A stretch of 64,000 bases of DNA from Bradysia coprophila (Eukaryota; Arthropoda; Insecta; Diptera; Sciaridae). The position numbers were made by a program, and so were the translations under genes. Below are positions 12,101 through 23,933 of the stretch, piece by piece; within the stretch, counting starts at the first letter, position 1; every line of letters starts with the position of its first letter. Where the stretch lies: the NCBI RefSeq assembly GCF_014529535.1, contig NW_023503376.1, forward strand, positions 5,591,716-5,655,715. The letters are read 5' to 3'. The notes under the pieces were generated by a model. It had not been told where the DNA came from and made no database searches. It worked only from the letters and a program-made list of their open reading frames with translations.

Positions 12101-12414
12101 TTTTTTAGAATTTCTTCCGCCACCAATTTCAATTAGTTTTATCTCGGGCTGAAAGCAGAAGGTTGACGTTCAGTTCAACTTTTTTTTACAGAAAATACAA
12201 ATGAGCTAAGGTAATATATAAGAAATCTGAGGTTGGTAGTAACCGCGACGACAAAATGTGGTAGTCATAAACAATCATAGCCACAATATCGAACATTAAA
12301 CTACACAAAAGACGTAATATAGTAGCGACTTACTGTATTCCCATCAAATGTCTTATTTGCTTGAGAATCATCATTCATTCCGGATTGAGAAGCAGCTCCC
12401 TTAGGCTTAATATT
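9108..12414 (-). CDS. FLYWCH zinc finger + MULE transposase gene
   Basis: Exons on the minus strand: 12414-12334, 12148-11507, 11472-11212 and 9812-9108; an earlier start exon was not found. The second exon encodes a FLYWCH domain (GGGRNSKKNFF, YYFRCKNKK, NCKARVV, then C and HSHD). Next come the MULE transposase signatures: MDGTFK with the first catalytic Asp, the PLAYILMTKR block, SDYEAA with the second Asp, AGCYFHYVQ, and downstream the LLPNEYVSIGFETI and NNFAESLNK blocks. The C-terminus is acidic and then basic (KISKKRKQ, a likely nuclear signal). Phases fit at 12334/12148 and 11212/9812. Between 11507 and 11472 the frame is kept only if 34 bases are removed, too short for a normal intron and with a GC donor, so this may be a lesion. 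No flanking terminal repeats were identified, so it may be an old element or a domesticated gene. Confidence 0.75.
9813..11211 (-). other. 1.4 kb intron of the transposase gene, filled with repeats
   Basis: Donor CAG|GTAAGC (11211) and acceptor TTTACAG|GC (9813) join YFHYVQ to AIVKAFKRFGL, a continuous MULE block. The intron holds an inverted repeat at about 9883-10040 and a hairpin around GGAGCGTAAACGGAGT at 10440-10540. It also holds a TAATAGACCCGATAATAATAC motif copy near 11009, plus a 153-codon open frame of no recognisable kind. Confidence 0.65.
9883..10040. repeat. MITE-like inverted repeat in transposase intron
   Basis: The arm AGAAGTAGCATTCACAATCC...CGACG...ATTCATT is mirrored by AATGAATAACGTCGATTGGA...AACTTCTT, with the loop near 9960. 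Arms are imperfect. Confidence 0.6.
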
Positions 12415-12419
12415 CTGGA

Positions 12420-15400
12420 AAGGATAAGAAATCAGCCGTGATATTTTAGAAATTCATTTATCAACGACTTAGCCTTTTAGCTTTTCTGTGCAACGTCTGA
12501 ATGAAAAACATTTTATTTCATGCTGGAAGAAAGTGCCGTGCTATCGTTAAAAAATAGTTTTTTTTTTGCTAGCATAAAATTAGAACAACAAATGTTCTAA
12601 AATAAGGCAGATTGTATAATGGCTTTGTGAGATGGGACATTTCATATCCCACACAAATGACTTCAACATACGTTTTACTCGTCAAATATAATCACGTTCC
12701 TTGGAGTAATAGTGTAACTTCGAAGAAAGTTCTTTCGTGAGTATGATGTAAATATTGTACATCTCCACTAGATTTTCAATCATAAGAAACATCATTACAA
12801 TTCTACATTTCATGAAATAGAAGTTGCACAGAAAACTATTGCATCTTAAAGCTTGCGCCCATTTTACTTCTACTTTGTAGCGGAAAAATTATTTACTTTT
12901 GTTAATTGCGATTTTAACCAAATTGATTCAGCCGTTGAATTTAGTTGATATATTTGTTCGAAAATTGTCCTCCTGTCCTTTTCCGATCCTTTTTCGATCG
13001 CCAATTTAATCTTTTCGATGTTAATAGTGTTTTCCATATTTATATTCAAGTGAATGACGTGGTGAAATATTTAAAAAGAGGCATGCTGTGAGATCAAAAT
13101 TTACTTTGCATGTACTGTGAAGCTCAATGAATATAAAATAGGTATGGACAAATGACAAAATTGGTTCTGCCTGAAGCACATACGGATTTTGCTTGTTTTT
13201 GAGCTGAACGTACCATTTGCAAGATTCTGAAAGAACACCTTAAGACCTTGAGCCTTTTTGAACCTTGAGCAATAATGCCTTCCTCTTAAATATAAAAAAT
13301 GAACATTTCTCTACAACGAAAAGTGAACTACTTTGACATTTAACTGTCACAATCAGCATAACATGTTTTCATTTGACGTTACACATTGTTTTTATTATGA
13401 ATCCAAGTTTGGAACGAACAGTGACGGATAAATTATTTATGTTGACGATGTGTAGAGACTCCTTTAGCAACCGAAGAAAAATAATTTTTGCATCGAACTC
13501 TAATTTTATGAATTTCGCAAAGCAAGGTTCCTAACAGAATGATCACAATGGGAATGGCTGCACAACAAATGCTCTCGAAACGAGTTCTGGCGGTACCTGG
13601 TTCGAAAGTAACTATTGAGGTTATTTCTTGACAAGATTAAGTGAAATTACTATTGACCATAATTGCCCTTCGCACCAGGTTCCAAAACCATACTGATCGT
13701 TAAGTCAATGACGAAAAATTCTAATTGATGTATTGATCGAGTGGATTCCTGCAATCTTAGTATATTACATGCCATCAGTGCGCTGTTTGTGACTCTGACC
13801 GGACGCTAGCATGTAGTAGTTATTTACGTATTTGAGGTGCTTACTCACTCTGGGAATGTATCCAGAGCCCTCGTATTCCTCGTGAGTAAGCAAGTTTTCC
13901 CACAGGTACGCAACATAAAATGAATTGATCCAAGCGATCTATGTACTCAGCAAACGAAATTGAATATTGATGGACCGATTATAAATTAATTTTTGGCGAG
14001 TTTCTCAGGCCGATTATATTCGTTGTACTTTTTCAATGTATCATTATTAGCATTACTTAGGGTGTGAAGTATGCAACTACAGTCACATTTTGTTAATGCA
14101 GTTTGTCTGATAAACGATCAATAATCAGAATTGGAATCCACCGTTTTGCTTCGATTTTACATCTTTTTACATCTTCACGTATTATATTTAATGCACATTT
14201 TTCTACATTAACAACAACAACTGAACTTGAATGTAGCCTTCTCGACGTAGCAAAAAATTTTCGTTAAGCGGATAATCGATAATTTTTACCAATGTATCTG
14301 TAAATCTAAAACTGAAGTCGGCGAGACACCATGCTCTTGTAAAGTCTTTCGCTTCATAAAAGAGACTCCCTTGAACACGATGTAATTTCTCACGTACTGT
14401 AAAATTTTAAGACGATTAGTTGAATTAAGCATCTGTGTGAAATTTCCCTATTTTTTCACTTCATTCTTCTAGCGCTCCGAATTTCAACAATTAAGTGGTT
14501 TTGAAAAAAAAAATTGTCGCGAAGCACACCAGTGCAAAAGCTTGTCTAAAATTTTATTGAATGTTTCGCGTAACATCACTTAGATTAGTTGTAAATGTTG
14601 AGTCGATGAGAGTCAATGAATTGGCGGATATTACTATCAACGTATCTAGTGTTTTATCGTTGCCATCGTTTTGACAAAATCTATCCACATTATGTGTTTC
14701 ACTAATTTTCCCTTGAATTCGGAACCGTTTTTCATATTATTTCTTTAAAAAAAATTAATTACACTAGCAATATTCATACTCGCATTTACTGCCTGCACGC
14801 GCACTTGCGGAGGGAGACAACTGACGTAATGTGTATATAGACTGGTGTGAGAATTGAAACTACTGTTGCAATTATAAAAAAATTAAAGACATGCAATTCT
14901 TACTACCTATTTTGAGAAGACTGTAGATCTTGGAGCTTTAGAATTCAGGAGTGCTCTCTGCTATTCAGAAGTCTTATTAATTGTAAGAGAGCTCTACATA
15001 GAGTAAAACTCGAGAGATGGCGCTGCCATTTTCAAATATGTCTAAGTACCGAGTCATGGCTAATCCGCGTCACCATGTCAACTCTCGAGTCATCTCGTTA
15101 TGGATCTGATTCACTACCAATCACAATAAATTCATTAGACATTTAACATTCATTCAATTCAAGAAGCTTCACAAGGGGAATCCCTTCTATTATTTGCTCT
15201 GTGAGCTTGTTCCCGAATGATGACTGCAAATATTCAAGCTACAGATTGATATCAGCTACGAAACATAACAATTGTAACTATGACCGAGTATCAGGTGGTA
15301 TTAAGTCATACATTCAGTTAATTTTACTTATACCTTTGTTGTACGTAGGGGTGTAAAAAAAACTTAGCTTGCATTGAAAGAAAATTGAAAAAACCAAAAG

Positions 15401-15480
15401 AAAAATCTCAGCTCAAGTACACATTGACATTATTGTTGTACGTCGCGAAAAACTGATAAAAAATAGTGAAATCTGTGAGA
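12420..15480. other. 3 kb without a supported gene
   Basis: AT-rich sequence between the minus-strand transposase gene and the plus-strand repeat-exon gene. No frame with splice support, no RNA gene and no strong inverted repeat was found. The missing first exon of the transposase gene and the promoter of the gene at 15485 may lie here. Confidence 0.45.
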
Positions 15481-15484
15481 AATA

Positions 15485-18400
15485 ATGGATGGAAACGGAC
15501 GAAATTTCGTTACTTTTAACCGCTTCTTCTCTGCTCAACAGATTGTAAGATCCAATGAGGGTAAGTATGCTAAGGTTCTCGAGATTCTTATATATTACAG
15601 TAAAAATGGGTATTCGCTCCTTGATTGTATGTAAATTTATTGAATAAATTTCAGAGAACGATGAGATTTCAGAGAACGGTGAGCCGAGCAATCAAGAACG
15701 TGACGGAGCAAGTATCTACAGCAATCGTAAGTATTGATTTCAATTTCAGAATAGAATATCGATCAATACCAGAGAACACTTTCGTTTTATTTTGTCTGCC
15801 TGACCTGTTAAATGTCTAAAATTGTATTTACCTAACCGAATGAAACTAAACCAATTTGTTCATTTCAGAACATGGTCAGTACGATGGACATAGCAGTAGC
15901 CATGCATTTCGTCAACTCCAACCACCATCGAATAATCCAGGCATTTTTGGTTCCCCAGGTAATCGAAGGATTCAAGTGAATTCTATATCTACAGTGCATC
16001 ACATCAATCGTTTAATCAAAATTGAGTTAAAACTTAATCGATTCGTTGCATTTTAGAATACTGGCAGTATGGCAGCCGTAGCCATCATGACATTGGTGGT
16101 CCGATGAGGTCCAATGCATTCCCATCATCGTCTGCCAATCCATCCTTTTTTAGAAGCTCAACTAATCGTAAGTATCCACTATATGCTATGTCTTCAGTAC
16201 ATCTATCAAATGTGGAATTCAAAACTTTTGTTTCAATTCGATGCATTTCAGAGTATGGGTCGTATAATGAGCGCATCAATCAGGATTTTGGCGGCCCGAT
16301 TAATTCATTTCATCCTCAGTTCCAATCATCGGCAAACAGTCAGCCCATTTATGGAGGTACCAATAATTGTAAGTATCAAGGGTATTCTATCAGTACATCA
16401 TTTACTTGTTCAAATTTGTTAGAAATTATTACATTTTCAGACTATGGACGATTTGATGGCCGTAGCAGTCATGGTATTGGCAGTCCGATAAACAGCCATG
16501 GCAATCAGTTTCATTCACCCTTCAACAATGCATCCTGTTTTGGTGGCCCCAACAATCGTAAGTATTGATGGTTTTCGACACACATAATGATCATATCAAT
16601 TTTTTATGATTTTCTATCACTCAACTTTGTCAATTTGATAAATTTCAGAGTATGGACACAACAACCGTGATAATGACAGCCATTCATTTCATCAATTCCA
16701 AACATCTAACAATCGATTTATGTTTGGCGGTCCCAGTGATCGTAAGTGTATTCAGAACACTGTTTCTCATAATGTAAAATTGGCTACATTGCAGAACACC
16801 GAGGTTCCCATAACTACCATGTTCGCGATACGCATGATGCTGGTCAGTACATGCCACTTAACAATCAAACAATTGATGGAGCTGCCAGCTTTAACAATCG
16901 TAAGTACGGATTTCACTCAGTATGAGGGCTTTCTATCTTGTTTACCTCACAGCCGTTTTTGTGTTGACATAACTGCGTATGATACGGCGGATGTTTTCAG
17001 CGATTGTAATCTCCTGATAGAACTAGGTAGCCATATAACAAGTAAAATTATAAAAGTTGAATGAAAGAGCAGTTGTTCTGTTCTATTAAGATTCAAATTT
17101 AGTGGGAAGGGAATATTTTGTGCCTGAAATCTACCGAAGAGTGATAAAAACTGATATATCATGAACTAGCCGGTATGGTAAAAGCAAAAGAGGCAAACAC
17201 ACATCGCGAATTACTGTCATCACAGATCACAATTTCCATACCTCCATTTGTGTCGAGTTTCATTATAGATTTGTTCCATTGTACTGTAAAAAAGAATTTT
17301 TTGACAAGCCGAAAACAAACGAGAGCATCCACAGAGCCATAAAGCTTTTGCGAACATTTTGTCAACAATAATGTTTAGGCTATGGCTCTAAAGATGACGG
17401 TTTGGTAAATAACCTTGGAACAGATCTACTCTTACAGTAGACCAAAACAATACCAAAACTGGCATGAAAAGTGCATTCTATGATGACAGTAATTTGCAAT
17501 GTGTTTTTACTCAGAGTAATTTACATTTTCAATAATTCACTAATTCCTCGCAACGTCACGACATATAGGTACAATGTGCTATGTTGCGAGAAATTATGTG
17601 TCTCCTTGCGGAGTTCAAAATAACAAACGAAAATTATATTTTCGTTTTAGTTTGTGTGCCTGACCTAGGTCAGGCACACTTGTGAATGAAACTATAAGTT
17701 TCGTTAGATTTCAAAAAATGTGTGTGTGTATTCTTTGTGACACACACGCAAATATCTATTGAATTACAGAAAAATGCAATCCAATTTGTACTGTTTTGAA
17801 TTTGGTGTGTATCGACACTTGGTAATCATGTAAATTTAGGACGTTGTTCAGCTTCTATGAGAATTTAAGATTTCTTTGACTAAACACTTTGTCATTTTCT
17901 GAGTTTCATAGAGGAATTTTAAGTGTAGAAAATCTCGAGAAGTGACAAAGTCTACGAAAATGAAATTCGTGTTTATTTCACGAAAATATGTCCTCTACTA
18001 CTAAAACCAGGGTTTGAACATGAAGAAGCACAGTTTTCCTTCTCTTTCCTCTCTTCAAGCGTTAATTATGAAGGACCGGAATGGGTCGGGTGTTGAATGA
18101 AGAAAATTTGTGAAAATCCTTTCGTTCAAATAAAAAATTTACAGACCCTTCAGGCATCGCCCGAATGCCAATAGAGTCAGTGCGGGCCTAGAGTTATAAT
18201 AGAATGAATTATCGAAACGTAGACACTGGTTCGGCCTCAGAGGATATTGGTTATAATACACGTTCCTCCATAAATTTAGTTTATATTTCCTAATTTTGTT
18301 TGGTTTTATTGAGGAGTATACAAAAACATTATAATTCAAATACTTCCTCCTTTACTTACTTTACATGAAAATATTTGTTAAAATTTCTTGCAAAGAAAAT

Positions 18401-21262
18401 TGTTTTCTCAAATTAGTTGACAAAATGAGAAGCTGCCGTAGGATTTATTGAGAAAAACGTTGTATTTAACTCGATGATAAATACTTTTTTAATCGCTTGA
18501 TGTGTACATGCCGTAGCCCGAGTGTGACAATCCGATTGTGGAATAAACGTTTTATGTTTTGTAACAAATCGCAACAAATATTTTCATTTATATAAATAAG
18601 TAAATCATAAAATAGAAACTTAATCAATTTTTTGATTTTAGTCTCCGGTCAGTATGATGAACGCAATAAAAACGGAACTAGCGATTCGGTGAACACCATT
18701 TCATCAAGCCAAGGAGTCAGTCATAGCACTAGTAAGTAAATTATATCAGATGAAAGTCACATTAAGATCCATAAACTTTGATCTTATACAAATGTGATTT
18801 CAAATATTTAAAATTGGACGATGTTTATGAGCTATTAAGACAAGCTTATGAAATGTATTATCTTACACAGATGCAAACGAACAAATTACTGACGGATCTA
18901 CGAGGATCGAGCATGCAAAATTGAAGATAAAGATTGCGGAGATTTATAAAGAAAAAGCTCTGAAACCTTTTACAGAGGTAAATCTCAATTTTCATTTAAT
19001 AATTTTTCATAAGTGACATTTTCTTACAGAACTCGTCGCGTTTTGATGAAGATGAATGGCTCAAGGTTTGGTGTATTTTTTCAAACGGACTGCGTTCATA
19101 CCAATGCCAGATGATATGTCCACTGTGTTTCAAAAAAGTGACACCACAGAATCGTTCAGAGCCCGGTAGCTTACCTCGATGGGAGCTAACAATAGTAAAG
19201 GGCCATTTGGAGCGCATTCACGCTACAAAACCCAAACGAACAGGTGGGACTAAGCACAATTTGACTCTTTTTCACATTCACCTCATTTGACTTCAGTCCG
19301 GTCGGTTTTCATGATACGTTAGCCCGATTCCCATCAGCATTCAACGGAACTGATAAATTTAACTCTATTGTAAAAGGTTATATTTAGTGTAGTTCCAACA
19401 CTTATTTTTTGATCGGATAAATTGACAGTTGTTAAATTTAGGAGCGCTGACAGGAATTGAGCTATTAGTTTCAGTTATTCACTGCGTTTCGATCGAACGT
19501 TATTTCTCGATTAGAATCTTGAGCATAGGAATTTATGTTCTATTCGAGAGAAATGATGATATCAAGTTTGTTTTCTATCGTCCACGAAGCTCAAAATCGC
19601 AGAAAAAAAAATTTTGGCGAACAGTTCTCCGTTCCTTTTGTTTAGTGAATTGGAAGACAAGATTATACGTTCACTAATATACGACACAAAATTATTAGTT
19701 ATGTCGAAAATAGATGAGCAATTTGCGTTGATGGGATCGGCCTCGGGATCGGCTATTACGCGAGTTAATGCATTATATTAACCCTATCGTGAATATCGTA
19801 TTACAATGGAAAATGCAGCATACCGTCAACGCAAAATTGCACATGTATTTTCGGCCTAACACATCAGTTACAAGCGAAAGCTTTTCATAACGAAGCTGTT
19901 TTTATAGCGAATTTAATATTGTTTTTCAATCTAAATTTCATTAAAGCTGAAGCGAGTAAACACGGTGATCATGTACGAGAGGACGAAGAAAAAAATGAGG
20001 AAGAGGGACAAAAAAAGAATGGGAAAAAAACGGAAATTGCAAATGAGGAAGAGGCACAGAAGATTGTCGAGGAAAGACATCAAAAGACATCCGAGGAAAA
20101 GGCGCAAGAGAAACAAGAGGAAGAAATTGAGAAATCGGTTACAGCTGAATTGGATTTGGTGTCGGAACCAGAGTCACTGATTAAAACATCTTCGAGCTCA
20201 TCCGAGTCATCATCGGATGTAACGGAATTGTCGTCGTCTGATTCGGACGATACCACTGGTAATATTATAGTATTGCAGGCAAGAGTCTATTAAATTTGTT
20301 ATTTTAATAGTTTCTACACCGGAGCGCACCACGAAACGACGCAAAGGCACACGTAAACGACAACCATCGAGCAAACGTGGCAAGGTTTCGTCAAAAAGCG
20401 GTAACTGTCTATGAATTTAAATTTATCTATTTAAACCGATTTCGCCAAATCAAATTACACGCCCACTTCTTATTAGATATTGCACTTTTACATTTCACTT
20501 GCTCTATTGCACCCTATTTTCATTTTTCGACACGCAAGAACTAGTTCGTTACACAGGTGAAAGTTTTTTCTGGTAGCTACACGGTACAAAAAAAAATTCG
20601 TTCTTCTGACGAAAAGCACTAAGTCAAATTATGAATAATAATATCGACTTACAAGCATGGACGTAACATTCTTTAATACAGATCACAATCGCTAATCAAC
20701 AATTATAAATTTTAATTGACTTACTCAACCTTTGACTACTTTCAAACCACTACATCGGATCTACAGGGGGTGTTGCCTTTAGGCCTCTATAGTGATGTGT
20801 TTTAAAGTAGCGGTGAGACATAAAAGTGTTTGGAAATAGAAAAAAAAATTGCCAGTCGCCAGCCGACGAACAAGGAATTACAAATAAATTTATTGTGTAC
20901 TGGTTTAGGAAGTGTGAAATTTAATTTTTGAAACTGAAGACATCCCATTAGTTGATTTACTAAAAAAAATTGCAGAAATTCCGGAATGGCGAAAGCCTGG
21001 CGTAGAATTCGGTTGGGTCAGATTTACGTCTTCGTCAAAATTTTTACCCGCATTCATTTTCCCATTGGAAAAGGGTTCAAAAAAAAGAATGGCGCTGCAA
21101 ATCTTGTCGAAAGGCGAAGGCACATTAGCCAGCAAAAAACATTCATTCGATGCCATTGCTAATGCAACCCAACTGGAGCAAGCAAAAAAATCCAAAAAGG
21201 CGAGACCGTATCTGGCCGCACTAAAACGGTTCAACCATAATAATAAAACCAACTTTCAGTAA
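15485..21262 (+). CDS. 14-exon nuclear-type protein: repeated QYG/GGP exons plus zinc finger
   Basis: Exons: 15485-15560, 15655-15726, 15869-15958, 16057-16167, 16252-16368, 16441-16557, 16649-16741, 16795-16899, 18642-18731, 18871-18977, 19030-19243, 19947-20258, 20311-20400, 20976-21262; about 626 aa. Exons 3-8 each begin after one base of a split codon with (Q/E/Y)(Y/H)G-like residues and mostly end in a GGP.NN or similar motif, all flanked by phase-1 introns. Exons 10-11 hold a helix (AKLKIKIAEIYKEKAL) and a zinc-finger-like C-x2-C...H-x4-H (ICPLC ... GHLERIH) with a Trp between, reminiscent of BED or atypical C2H2 fingers. Exon 12 is Glu/Lys-rich and then a Ser/Asp tract; exon 13 is strongly basic (TTKRRKGTRKRQ). 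The ATG at 15485 is the first in frame. AATAAA follows at 21371. DNA or chromatin binding is inferred; I do not recognise the family. Confidence 0.75.
15869..16899 (+). repeat. Array of six related symmetric exons
   Basis: Six consecutive exons of 90, 111, 117, 117, 93 and 105 bp, separated by short introns of 98, 84, 72, 91 and 53 bp. All lengths are multiples of three and all introns are phase 1, with GTAAGT-like donors and TTTCAG-like acceptors. The peptide units share a Gly/Asp/Arg/Ser/His start (YGRFDGRSSHG, YGSRSHHDIGG, YDGHSSSH), a Phe-Gln middle, and a GGP(N/S)(N/D) or equivalent end. This is the pattern of tandem exon duplication; divergence between units is considerable. Confidence 0.75.
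16900..18641 (+). other. 1.7 kb intron of the repeat-exon gene
   Basis: No further copy of the repeated exon was found here. It contains a perfect 26-bp palindrome at 17654-17679 (half-site GTGTGCCTGACCT) and a CTCGCAACG/GTTGCGAG inverted pair near 17550-17590. It also has a near repeat of GAAAATCTCGAGAAGTGACAAAG around 17890-17950. Otherwise it is AT-rich and featureless. Confidence 0.5.
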
Positions 21263-21370
21263 CTTCTTTTTTGCTTAGTATTTCTTATTTTTCCTCATTT
21301 ATTCATACATTTCACGTATGTCGTGTCATTTGTAACAAAAATGTAAAAAAAAAATTTGGCTGATCTTTTA

Positions 21371-21376
21371 AATAAA
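21371..21376 (+). terminator. Poly(A) signal of the repeat-exon gene
   Basis: AATAAATAAA begins 108 bases after the TAA at 21260-21262. Confidence 0.5.
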
Positions 21377-21986
21377 TAAATTTTAAACTTCGATTGATTT
21401 TTACGAAAACCAAAACACAGACACATTTTAGTAGAGAAATTAAAATAACTTGTGAGAAACACACACAAGTAACTATTAAGTCAACATAGTGCCAAAAGTA
21501 TGTAGTAGTATTACTAAGCTCTGTGTGATATTGACGAAAGTAATTAAAGCTTAAAGGATTTTTTTTGAAATAAGTTGGATAGTGACAAGTGGCTCTAAAT
21601 CTAAAGAGACGATTCTATTGTAAATTAAAGGACATTTTGCGTGTGCGGTGTGCAAAATATTTATGATAACTATAATTACAATTATACCTTCCACTAGGAA
21701 TAAACGTCCAAAAAACGTTTAAAATTATTTATCACTTGTTTAGGACAGAACTTTAAATGTTATGCAAAAGTTCTAGGGTTCCAACCAATAGATAGGCGCA
21801 ACAACTAAATGTTGTTGAAGTAAACAAAATCCATCCATTCTTCTCCTTACATTGTTCTATTTCTTCTTCAGAAATTGGTAATTCACAGAAAATGGTTGCT
21901 GAAGTCGTCGTTAGTAATATGAGGTACAAAAAACACAAAACTTTTTAGACATCCCTTTTTCCACTTCTAAAAATTCTAGGAACCTA

Positions 21987-23021
21987 ATGAACCATTCTTC
22001 AAGCTACATTTTGAGCACATTCTCTGATCATGAGGAATCTCTAAAACAGATTTATGTTGAACTAATCCCGGTAATTTTGTTATATTTTTTATGTAATTTT
22101 ATTTCTGAATATTGAGTTTGTGTAAATATTGAAAATTATAAATCTTGACCAAAATTTCAGAAAAGACAAAGACACTATAAACCAAAAGATCTTCCGGATC
22201 TTTTAGAGCATGATATTTTAAACAATGAGCAGTTAAAAGCAATGGCTGAATTGGCAGAGCTAAAACTAGTTAAAAAGGAATACCACAATGCAAGTTTTTA
22301 TAATTGTGTGAGAAAGTTTTTGCACAAATAATTATAGTGATAGTCTTACTTGTAAATTCGAATTTGCAAGCATGAACACGCATATGTGCTCAGTACCGGA
22401 CTGGCTCGAAAAAGTCCATCGGGGGCTCCATGCAACTCAATTTAAAAAGGCCCACAAATTAAAAATTCTCATACAAAAATCCAAAAGACCCATCGGGAAT
22501 TCCCCGAATTCACCATATGGCCAGTCCGGGCCTGGATGTGCTACAAGTCATAAGACATAAACCATAAAGTACAAGTTATAGATTAGTATACCAATGAAGT
22601 AATTTTATATCTCGTCTCCGAGAGCTTCAATTTTCCGTGTGTGCTATACTACTTTACTTTACCAGCGAGGCAAAGAGTTTTCCCAAGAGTTTTCGAATGG
22701 CCACAATACCTCCATAAGTAAAGTCAATTTTCAAAATTGGAAAAACATCGTAGACATTAAAATTTTGGTTTGATTTTGGAAATTCACTTTATAGCTTATA
22801 GAATCAAACTTATGTGAATTATCACTATAAAATATTTGTGTAAACTCTATGTGTACTAGTACCTACAACTTTTTTTTTTTCAGTCAACCGATGTGATATT
22901 TGAAGCCATTTTACCAGAATGGGCATTGGCTGCATTTTGTAAAGAATACAATCTAACAAGAGTTGAAGCTCTCCGAGTTATAAGAAAACAAAATGAGCTT
23001 TTGATTAGTGACGCTAATTAA
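21987..23021 (+). CDS. Small three-exon protein of unknown family
   Basis: Proposed exons 21987-22070, 22161-22289 and 22884-23021, about 116 aa in total. The first junction is phase 0 (CCG|GTAATT ... TTTCAG). The second uses a GC donor (AAT|GCAAGT, a good match to the GC-AG consensus) and a long T-run acceptor, and keeps the frame. The protein is acidic and helical (SFSDHEESLKQIYVEL-type start, DLPDLLEHDILNNEQLKAM, AILPEWALAAFCKEYNLTR) and ends ISDAN. If the GC donor is not used, reading continues to a stop at 22331 (ASFYNCVRKFLHK). An acceptor-like CTAG just before the ATG leaves room for an upstream exon. I do not recognise the protein; there are no membrane segments or catalytic motifs. 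Confidence 0.5.
22396..22529. mobile_element. 134-bp MITE, CCGGACTGGC termini, copy 1
   Basis: It begins CCGGACTGGCTCGAAAAAG and ends CATATGGCCAGTCCGG, so the terminal inverted repeat is CCGGACTGGC. A second 134-bp copy lies at 49436-49569. It sits inside the intron of the small gene at 21987-23021. Confidence 0.75.
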
Positions 23022-23212
23022 GTAGTCAATCTCATGATTTGTTTGTTTGTGATTTTTGATGTACAGATACTAAGAAATTTTTGTTTGTTAAACGATCATA
23101 TCGTCATCAATGAGTCTTTTTCTAAGTGTCTACAATTTCACCAATATTTTGGTGTAAATTGGACTTAACATAACATTTGGCATTTTCCTTTAAGTAATGT
23201 ATAAACGCTGGA

Positions 23213-23645
23213 TAAATAACGTCAGGATCATGTGAACTGCTAGACAAATAATGTCGTGAACATACAGAATTAACACATAACTTTTCCAATTGATACATTA
23301 TGTGTCCATAATTTCGCATGATTTCGGCATAACTTGTACTGAACGTAAGAAGTGGTATTTGCCTGTAAGTTATGTAAAAACGCTAAAAAATAAAGTTAGG
23401 ATCATGTGGTATGCTGGACAAATAATGTAGTCAACGCACAGCATAAACGCATAACTTTTCCAATTGATACATTATGTGTCCATAATTTCGCATGATTTAC
23501 CATCATTCATTCACCACTTTTACCTAACGAACATTAGTTTTCCATTGACTTTACTTGGAATTAACATCAATTAACATGATTGTTACATTATTTTTACACT
23601 ATTTCTAGCATTTTTGAAGTTTAGCATTTCAGAAGTCACTCGAAA
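23213..23645 (-). repeat. Right arm of the 0.43 kb inverted duplication
   Basis: Reverse complement of 8218-8657, without the 130-bp insertion found there. It continues outward towards the third peptide module. The open frame on the minus strand here is the same repeat-derived frame as in the other arm. Confidence 0.8.
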
Positions 23646-23885
23646 ATGTAAAATCGCGTTTCCGGCCGGAAACGCGGTTTACATGGAAAAATTAAAAGTC
23701 AAATATCTACCGAACATGACAAATATGTCGTAATTGAATAGAAGAAAAATAGTAGAAAAAAAATTCAACCTTTTTAGAGCTTCAACTATATACTTTCTTG
23801 TAACACTAAGGATACGCACATGTAGCAGCATTTCCTTGGCGTTTCGCAAGTAAATGAAAGCCAAACTTTATTCACAATTTTCATT

Positions 23886-23891
23886 TTTATT
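23886..23891 (-). terminator. Poly(A) signal of the second Cys-rich peptide gene
   Basis: TTTATT on the plus strand, AATAAA on the gene strand, at the same relative place as in the paralogue at 7.1 kb. Confidence 0.45.
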
Positions 23892-23933
23892 GAAACTGAA
23901 CTCAGCGATCAATGTCAAAAAGCATTTTAAAAG

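Noticed and set aside
21753-21938. 61-codon minus-strand frame with a signal-like start
   Set aside because: Two hydrophobic stretches only, no homologue recognised, and it overlaps the likely upstream region of the plus-strand small gene.
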